Assembly (NCBI GenBank): GCA_036873135.1
Contig: JAPTYO010000008.1
Coordinates: forward strand, 29,910,761 to 29,974,760
Length of the DNA stretch: 64,000 nucleotides
From: Clarkia xantiana subsp. parviflora
Lineage: Eukaryota; Streptophyta; Magnoliopsida; Myrtales; Onagraceae
Direction: 5' to 3'
This document shows positions 56,819-64,000 of this stretch, piece after piece. Every line of letters begins with the position of its first letter. The first letter of the stretch is position 1. The position numbers were made by a program, and so were the translations under genes. Below the pieces are notes generated by a model. That model was not told the DNA's origin, did no database searches, and saw only the letters and a program-made list of their open reading frames with translations.

Positions 56819-57142
56819 AGCGTAGGATGTTTACTTCACAATTAAAATAATAATCACTTATAGTGGATTGGCCCGTAAGGCTGTAAAGATTTTTTTATTC
56901 CTAAGACTACACTGGGTAGACGAAGCGCAGCACCATTTTAGGATGGTTTATGTTGTTGAAATGAATCTTATTGCTGGCTTGCTTAATAATAATATTTTCG
57001 GATAAATATAGTTGTTTTTTGGTTCTCCTGATAAGAAAATAAAATTCATAAGAATTAAGAACCGAGTAGTGAATTCTGAAGGGATACTTTAGACAATGAG
57101 TTTGTTTAGTTCGTCACGATTTTTTTTTTTTTTAATTAAGTG
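56819..57142. other. no gene recognised
   Basis: AT-rich spacer between the Mutator-like element and the first LTR of the miniature gypsy chain. Confidence 0.4.
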
Positions 57143-59300
57143 ATACGGAGAACTTGAAGTGTTGAATTTTGGCGTGCGAGTACTGTATTTCATGCAGAAA
57201 CGGAGATTTGAGCAAGACCCATAGTAAACTATGGGGATTGACGTATTCCTTCGTTTAGGGGGTCAAAATTGCATTTAATGTTTCTGTCATGCTTTTTTGT
57301 AATTTGTCGGATTTGTTAGAGTCTGTTTGCAAATTTCGGATTTTTACCTAGGCTAGGGTTTTTGTTTTCAGTATTTAAGATATGTTTAGCCTTCTTTACA
57401 TTCAGTTTATTGATATATGAAAAAAAACTGAGGTTTTCCTCTACCCTACGTCAATTCTTCGGTATTCTTCTGAATCAATGAATTCTTGCGCTTCTATCCA
57501 TCAAATTCTCGATATTCTTAGGATCGACGAGTTTTTTTCCCAACTATCCCCATCACGCTGCATCAGATCGGTATCAGAGCCGAAGATCCTGCACGATGTC
57601 GTTTCTTGATTGGCTAGCACCAGATAGTACCAGGACCGCGACTGTTCTTGATAATCCAATTTATGATGAGTACGCCGATGATGATGATGACGTCACAACG
57701 ATGATTGACCATCACTCCACCTTCCACGATCCTGGATTTATCCTTTCCTCGACTGCCAGGAGCGACTTCGAATGCCTCTTGACCTCCAATTTCGGGTACC
57801 AGTCACAAGGCAAATCGACCCCAACGTCGGTACTCAGACCACACTCGAGCACTGCTTCAGGTGAAAATTTTTATGATGTTGGGGCTGAGTTTGTTCTTCT
57901 TCATGCTTCCTATTACTGGCCTTCGTTGCGCAAGATTCGAGGGCGAATCTTCTCTTCCCTAGAGAGAATGATGTGGGAGATCTTGAAGTGTCGGATTTTG
58001 GCGTGCGAGTACTGTATTTCATGCAGAAACGGAGATCTGAGCAAGACCCATAGTAAACTATGGGGATTGACGTATTCCTTCGTTTAGGGGGTCAAAATTG
58101 CAGTTTTATGTTTCTGTCAGTTTTTTTTTGTAATTCGTCGGTTTTGTTAGAGTCTGTTTGCAAATTTCGGATTTTTACCTAGGCTAGGGTTTTTGTTTTC
58201 AGTATTTAAGATATGTTTAGCCTTCTTTACATTCAGTTTATTGATATATGAAAAAAACCGAGGTTTTCCTCTACCCTACGTCAATTCTTCGGTATTCTTC
58301 TGAATCAACGAATTCTTGCGCTTCTATCCATCAAATTCTCGGTATTCCTAGGATCAACGAGTTTTTGTCCCATCTATCCCCATCACACTGCATCAGATTG
58401 GTATCAGAGCCATTCGGTCCTGCACGATGCCACACCGAAGACGTATAACAGCTGCTGAGAAGAACGAATTGCAGCGTTTGCTCGAAGAAATACGACAGAA
58501 CGGAGAATGGCTACGTCAATTCATGGAACAGAAAATTGAAGAACAACAACGTCAATATGATTTTCAAGAGGATGATTTCAAATTTGAGTAGGTTGACGAG
58601 AACACCTCAGATGTGAACCCTTTCGATAATCCTATTTATGATGATGTCGAAGTAGATTCTGTTACTTTTGATAATCTCGTTTATGATGATTATGATGACG
58701 ATGATGAAGTGAATGAGGAGTACATCATTGGAGATACCAATTTCACAACTGATTCAGGCAGTTGTGAGAATGTGATTTCAGATCTGGTTGTTGGGAAATT
58801 GGGAAATTGGGTCTTACGGTGGTTCCTATGGATACTTGTAATTTAATTCTTGACCGCCCATGGAAATATGATCTTGATGTGCAGCATGGTGATCGTTCCA
58901 ATACTTATTCATTTGTCTTTCATGACAATAAGGTAGTGCCGGTCGGAATTCAATTTTTGCCGCAGGAATTTGATGATGTATTTCCTGAGTTCTTACCACC
59001 TGACCCTCCCCGTGAAATATTTTATGATGATGTGGCTGTGTGTGTTCTTCTTCCTGATTCCTATTACTGGCCTTCATTGCGCAAGATTCGAGGGCGAATC
59101 TTCTCTTCACTGGAGAGAATGATGTGGGCGAAGTTGGCAAAGCGTCGGATTTTGGCGTGTGAGTACACTATTTCATGCAAAAACGGCGATCTGAGAAAGA
59201 CCCATAATATACTATGGGGTTTGACAATTTTAGGCCAAATTCTGTCGTTTAGATGGTCAAATTTGCATTTTTATGTTTCTTTTTATCCCCACCACGTTGC
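57143..59300 (+). mobile_element. tandem chain of a miniature gypsy element (LTR-internal-LTR-internal-partial LTR)
   Basis: Three direct copies of one terminal repeat: about 57143-57565, about 57973-58395 and a partial copy from about 59127. The first two share ggcgtgcgagtactgtatttcatgcag through to ccccatcac-ctgcatca and are about 830 bases apart. Each of the first two ends just before a ggtatcagagcc PBS (57570-57581 and 58400-58411). Internal segments are only about 0.4 and 0.7 kb. Outer left edge and TSD were not found. It fits recombination between LTRs of a non-autonomous gypsy element. Confidence 0.7.
57596..58087 (+). pseudogene. fused internal/LTR reading frame of the miniature gypsy element (copy 1)
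   Basis: Starts just after the PBS. DNPIYDEYADDDDD, then SYYWPSLRKIRGRIFSSLERMMWE, then reading into the LTR. The N-terminal acidic block is shared with copy 2 (DNPIYDDVEV). No catalytic domain is present. This is a remnant of the chromovirus-like gag-pol start and the pol tail joined together. Confidence 0.5.
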
Positions 59301-59331
59301 ATCGTTAATTCAGTTGATCAGCTACTTCTAA
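58428..59331 (+). pseudogene. gypsy gag/protease remnant of the miniature element (copy 2)
   Basis: Opens at 58428 with a short Glu/Arg/Gln-rich N-terminus (KNELQRLLEEIRQNGEWLRQF) broken by a stop near 58590. The acidic block follows, then DSGSCENVISDLVVGKLG, then in another frame CNLILDRPWKYDLDVQHG and FDDVFPEFLPPDPPRE, the end of a gypsy protease and the start of RT. It then jumps to SYYWPSLRKIRGRIFSSLERMMW at the 3' end. The polymerase and integrase are missing. Confidence 0.65.
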
Positions 59332-60985
59332 GTCAATTCAGCTCTCCGTGAATAAGTTTATTTGATCCACACGAACCAACAGTGCTGAGACAAAGCCTCT
59401 AAGCCAAAGACAGTCCCATTCGGTTCAAACATATATATATATATATATATATATCATATCATCGATATAAAAAGTGAGGGCCCCCAATAGGTAGGTATCT
59501 TTTGAACATTTTTATTTTTATTATATATATATATATATACCTGTTATATTCAATTCTCATGATTTTATAAAATTCATCATTTAGTCCTTTTTTTTAGTCT
59601 CTGAGACCCATCTATTTATATTTACTATTACTAAAAAAACATTTAGTTTCATTTTGTTATTTTTATTTTTTTAGGTCGCTTAATTGGCAGGTCGCCATAG
59701 TTATTATTAACTTTCCATCCAATATACTTATCAATTAGAGTAAGCATTCACATATGATATGCATTCGATAGGTGCAAATGTCAAGTACATGCATTTTTTT
59801 CATTCACCAGATCACAGATTTGGGGATGTTCCGCTTGTTGACATTTTTGTATCAAATCAATCAGTCACTTACCAAACTCATATAACATATCAAAATATAG
59901 ATCAAACGTGGTTCTTGCAGTTTTACTTTACATATAACATGTTACTCAAGTTCAATACTTATTTACTCGAACTATTGATTTAGTTCTTGTGTTTGTAATT
60001 TCAATCATATTAGGTATATCCTAATTAGTAGTTGAATAAATAGTTAAGGTGAATTCAAATATAAACTTTAGACATTAGTGATTTAAAAAATTGATGATTT
60101 AGTTCCTACTATATTTGAGTATTACTAAAAATTTCATTAGTTAAATTGCATTAATTTTTTGTTAAGGTCGTTAACTAACATGTTACATTAATTATCATTA
60201 ACTTATTAATACAATATACCCATAAATTTGAGTCACCCCCTAAAGTATGATATGTACGCAACTCGTGTATACTTCGAGTACATGTTGAGATTTTTTGTAT
60301 CATATAGATCAGTCACTTGTCAAATCATATAAAGTGTTAAAATATGGATCAACCCCAGTTCTTGAATTTTGAATTTTTACGAATAACATGATACTCTCTC
60401 CCAGCATTTAGGGTCTCGAATTATTAATTTAGTTCTTCCGGCCTGTCAATTGAATCAAATTATGTACAACCTTTGTTAAATAAGTAATTGACGTAAAATT
60501 AAGTATAAACTTTAGATTTTAATGAATTGAATTTTCTTTTAGTGTTAAATCAATTTTGTTGGTATTATGATATAAAATTGCATGAAAAGTGTATAGTTAC
60601 GTTTATGTAGGTCAAACTGCTCCACCGATAACTCTAAGTGGTTAAGTACGGGTTTACATTCATCACTACTCAAATTGATAAGTTAGATACTGTTGGGCGA
60701 TTGAGCTTACCAGTGTCCCAATAGTCCTAGTGAATGGCATTTGGGTCATCACTTAAATTATGAATAGTAAATTAAGTACCTCGCGCAGGTTCGGTTTTGC
60801 TAAATAGGAAATTAATTGTTGCCAAAATTGATATTTGGAAAAATAATATCCTCTAATTAGGCAAACCAAAATTACATATTCTAACTGTGTCCAGATACAT
60901 TGCATAACTAAGTTTGTGCAAGTGTATATATGCATAATATATTTGGTGCATTTATGGACATATAATCCTACTATATAAATGTTGT

Positions 60986-61020
<35 letters not shown>
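59332..61020. other. AT-rich region with TA microsatellites, no gene
   Basis: Contains (TA)n near 59429-59453 and 60986-61020. There are two loosely similar stretches around 59760-60120 and 60240-60560 (tatgatatg...gtacatg; tcagtcacttaccaaa/tcacttgtcaaa; atatggatcaa; gtataaactttaga), which suggests an old duplication. No coding signal. Confidence 0.4.
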
Positions 61021-61021
<1 letters not shown>

Positions 61022-63178
61022 CCACCACCGTTGGGAGAAGTCCCTAGCTTAAAAAAATTCCATCAATATATATATGTATAGCTCTAAGACAAAAACTCAT
61101 GAAGGGCAACAGCTAGCCGAGCAAGCAGACGCGACAACCAAAAGGGCTACTGGATATTGACCTCCGTTCCGGGTGATTTCTTTCCGACCATCTTCGAGCT
61201 CTACAACGTGTTGGATTTATCTAGTTTCCTTTAAAATTTCGTAGCGGTTTTATTCGATTATTTTTTTCGAATATAATATTCTTGTTTGAGTTCAGGTATT
61301 ATTCGGTTCGGTTGAACGAGTTGTATGCACAACTCGTGTCAACGACACTGTTGTATCCTGGGAGGTGATCGTCCCTTGTGAAACCTCGTTGCATAATCTG
61401 AGGGTGAGGTGGGGCGAAATTGCCTTAAGGAAACTGTGATCAGCACGGGCCTCAGTTAAAACTTCATCTTTCCCATTCGATCTACGGATCGCTAATTTCG
61501 GTTTTTTCACACACATACAAATTACTTGTTAATTGTATGTTGAATACCGAATAATAAATAATTGGACTTATGTCCTACATATTTCAGGATTATTGTTTTA
61601 CCCCTGTATCGACCAACGTTTATTTCCAACAATCTTAAGGCAATCTCATTGTTGGTTTTATACAGTAGGGTATATTCTTAAATATGATTTTCTGCGGAAA
61701 ATGGCTCAGTAAATTTTGCTGTGTATTAGAAAATTGAGCTATGGCCTCTAACGATAACGATTGAGTTTCTATCACTGGTTAAGTAACTTATGGTACAAAC
61801 GTGACTGTGGGGATAAACAAAATACAAGTGTTTTGTTGCTAATATTCCAACTGTTGGTTGATCAGTTTGGAAGCTCTGTTAGAGCACTCACTAGATTTGG
61901 AAACACAACCATGATGGTTCACAACCTTGAAAAAGGTGATTGTAAAAATAATTATGAACAATGAGTTGTTTCAGAAAAATTATTTCCGTCTTTTATTCAA
62001 GTCATATAAGTATGTATTGACTGAGAATAATATAGATGTATGTGGGGAAATAATCAAGCTAAGCGTAATGCTCTACGAGCCTGAAGGAACATTGAGTGAT
62101 AAATGTTTCTTTTGCTTAGTTGATTTAATTTACATGTTAATTGTGATACCTCGTGAAGGTTAATTAATGTAAATTATATCCCTACACTACAATTGATACT
62201 AAACACAAAGAGAAAAATTTGTGTTGTATTCGAGCTCACTCGAATTTCTTAGTCAAATTAAAGGAATTTCAAATCGCTTGATTTGATATGTATAAGCGAG
62301 TGCGACTTGAAACTTATTTTTACTCGAGACGGTAAGAAGTACTTCATCACTTGGTGTATGATAGTATAATATGTTGCAATGTTCAGAAAAGATGGTGAAT
62401 TGCAAAATTTACACTTTATGAACAAGAGTTGAGAATCAACATGATAAGAGAATTAAGTTATGTGCAGTAGCAATAATTGTTCTCTGAATAGTGACATAGA
62501 TACGGTTTAATCCGTGAAGTCATTACACCGCATACCCTCTATAGAGTTGGGTTGCGGAAAGATTATTTAAACATTGAATAATATGATGAACTCAATGTTG
62601 ATTAGTTCTGGGTAATCTCAGAACATGATGGGATAAGCTAATTTGATTAGCAATTACTTTGTAAGTAAGATATCCTGTAATATGGAAATAAAAACTTTTA
62701 GCTTCGAATGTGGGGGTATTCTGGCGAAGTGGTAAAAACTCCGCAACTAAGGGTTAAAATAAAAATAAAACTGTTTGTTGTATTCTCTTCGTATAAATAA
62801 AAAAACAGTATTGATTATCGGTATGTTATGCATGATTCAATTATTTTGGATATACATAAACTACGATAAATCGTTAAGAATATATTTTATTGCAAGTCTA
62901 TAGGAGAACGGAGTTCTTAAAGACAAGTCTATACGAATATTTTACAGATAAATTGTAAAGACCAAGCGGTCTGAGAATCATGAAGGTCTAAAGACCAATG
63001 TTGACATAATAATGATCTGATAATCTATGTTGACATAATGATCTGATGATCAATGTTGATGTTGTGGTAATTGAGAGTTCGTAAGAACTTCAGACCCAAC
63101 TCATGTTGAGACACATTAAACTTCCGAATAACGTGGTTGATACCATGTTTGTTTTGGAGTCACGATTAATGTGGGGGT
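61021..63178. other. unassigned, LTR-like in part
   Basis: About 61210-61560 (tgttggatttatc, ctgttgtatcctgggaggtgatcgtccc) has the look of a copia LTR/UTR, but no PBS or coding region follows. Small ORFs at 61761-61964 and 61927-62163 are unrecognised. The right end reads aatgtgggggt directly before TGTTGG, which looks like a plus-strand polypurine tract. Confidence 0.3.
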
Positions 63179-63741
63179 TGTTGGATTACGGGGACGTAAT
63201 ACTACGGAATGCTAAACGTGTACTAACAAGATATCTAATCTACGCAGCGGAATTAGTACACATACCTTTTTGCTTTCCTGCCCAAGAACGATGTGGAGGG
63301 AGTTCTGATCCTCCGGTCGGAACCACGTGCAAGTTCTTCGTCAGAAGAAGTCCCACGCGATGTAGCTCCACAACAAGACCTCTGATCGATTCTTCAACGA
63401 AGATGGAACCTCGGACTTGATGTGATGGTGCCGAAATATTAGACTAGGGTGACAAGTTTTTTCAATGGAGATCCTTGTTCTTAATTGTGTGTTTAAACCC
63501 TTAGGAGTCACCCCTATATATAGTATTGGGTGGAGTTGCCAAAAGGCAACTCCACCCTATGTGGTACTAGGGTTTCGGATGAACCATGCAACAAGGGTTT
63601 CAGGTTCTTATTACGGCGCCACGTTTCAATTACTAATTGGATTTGGCCCAATAAGCCCAAATTGACAATTACCTAATTAACTTAGGTAGTTCCCTTAATT
63701 AACGGGCTCCTATTACGGCGCCACGTCACTATATGCTAACA
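63179..63741 (-). repeat. LTR of copia element C
   Basis: Begins TGTTGGATTACGGGG and ends ATATGCTAACA, 563 bases, homologous to 40154-40754 and 14808-15404. The next bases agctcccactcgccgg are the complement of the minus-strand polypurine tract, so this is the 3' LTR of a minus-strand copy that continues past the window. Confidence 0.82.
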
Positions 63742-64000
63742 GCTCCCACTCGCCGGAATGGGAGGGTGCTCGTTAATCTATACGATTACGCAATAGTATC
63801 AACATCTCAGTCTTTAGTCTTCGTCTCCGTCTCCGAATAGTTCATACGAGGCTTGTCGTGCGACCGACGGATACGACGAGCATCGTGCTACTCATATGTT
63901 AGGAGTATTGTAGCGCCCACAGAACGTTGATTCCCTTTTCATGAACCAAACCTGTTAGAACTAAATCTATATACCGCACTGCATCCTTGGTCAACTGTTA
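63742..64000 (-). other. 3' untranslated region of copia C, cut by window end
   Basis: Matches the start of 40755-41814 and 15405-16500 (gggagggtgctcgttaat, ttcatacgaggctt, cgtgctactca). Confidence 0.75.

Noticed and set aside
61761..62163. Small plus-strand ORFs
   Set aside because: No recognisable domain, AT-rich, overlapping one another in different frames; not supported as genes.

Overview
The window is plant nuclear DNA, most likely from an angiosperm. The evidence is two intron-containing host genes of plant families (a tropinone-reductase-like short-chain dehydrogenase and a class B GATA zinc-finger factor) set in dense, nested plant LTR retrotransposons of the Tat-type Ty3/gypsy, other gypsy and Ty1/copia groups, plus hAT-, Mutator- and Harbinger-like DNA elements with recognisable target-site duplications (TSDs). 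I cannot name the species. There is no bacterial or organellar signal.

Layout. 0-5 kb: a minus-strand gypsy-type element (F) with a gag-like ORF, a primer binding site (PBS) and an LTR carrying an 18-bp tandem array and a run of GC-rich palindromes. 5-9 kb: a decayed plus-strand gypsy element (E) with gag and protease remnants, joined to an LTR of the same family (called X here) in the opposite orientation, followed by a palindrome-containing minisatellite. 9.9-11.1 kb: the dehydrogenase gene, five exons, minus strand. 13-25.8 kb: two inverted arrays of one short repeat flank a region holding a decayed minus-strand copia element (A); a Harbinger-like element sits in the right array. 26-35.7 kb: fragments of several LTR elements, a 97-bp tandem array, a decayed antisense coding region, and LTRs of family X, one split by a complete but internally deleted copia element (D) with a 5-bp TSD. 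36.5-37.3 kb: the GATA gene, two exons, plus strand. 37.8-45.2 kb: nested X LTRs, copia copy B and a decayed gypsy pol (G), with a gypsy/copia fusion point near 42.81 kb.

45.16-54.37 kb is the centrepiece: a young Tat-type element in minus orientation with nearly identical 650-bp LTRs and a TCTAG duplication. It encodes gag and an RNase H-RNase H-integrase fragment but has lost protease and reverse transcriptase. Between pol and its 3' LTR it carries 13 copies of a 50-bp hairpin repeat and an open antisense gene. I can model that gene as five exons giving about 770 residues. Its transcript and the pol transcript converge on the hairpin array. The older family X remnant at 28-31.8 kb has the same order (tandem array, antisense gene, LTR).

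54.4-64 kb: a hAT-like MITE, an almost fully palindromic Mutator-like element, a tandem LTR-internal-LTR-internal-LTR chain of a miniature gypsy element, AT-rich sequence, and the LTR of a third copia copy (C) running off the end.

Only the two host genes look like ordinary functional genes. The retroelement ORFs are mobile-element genes, mostly broken. All coordinates from splice modelling and element boundaries were read by eye.
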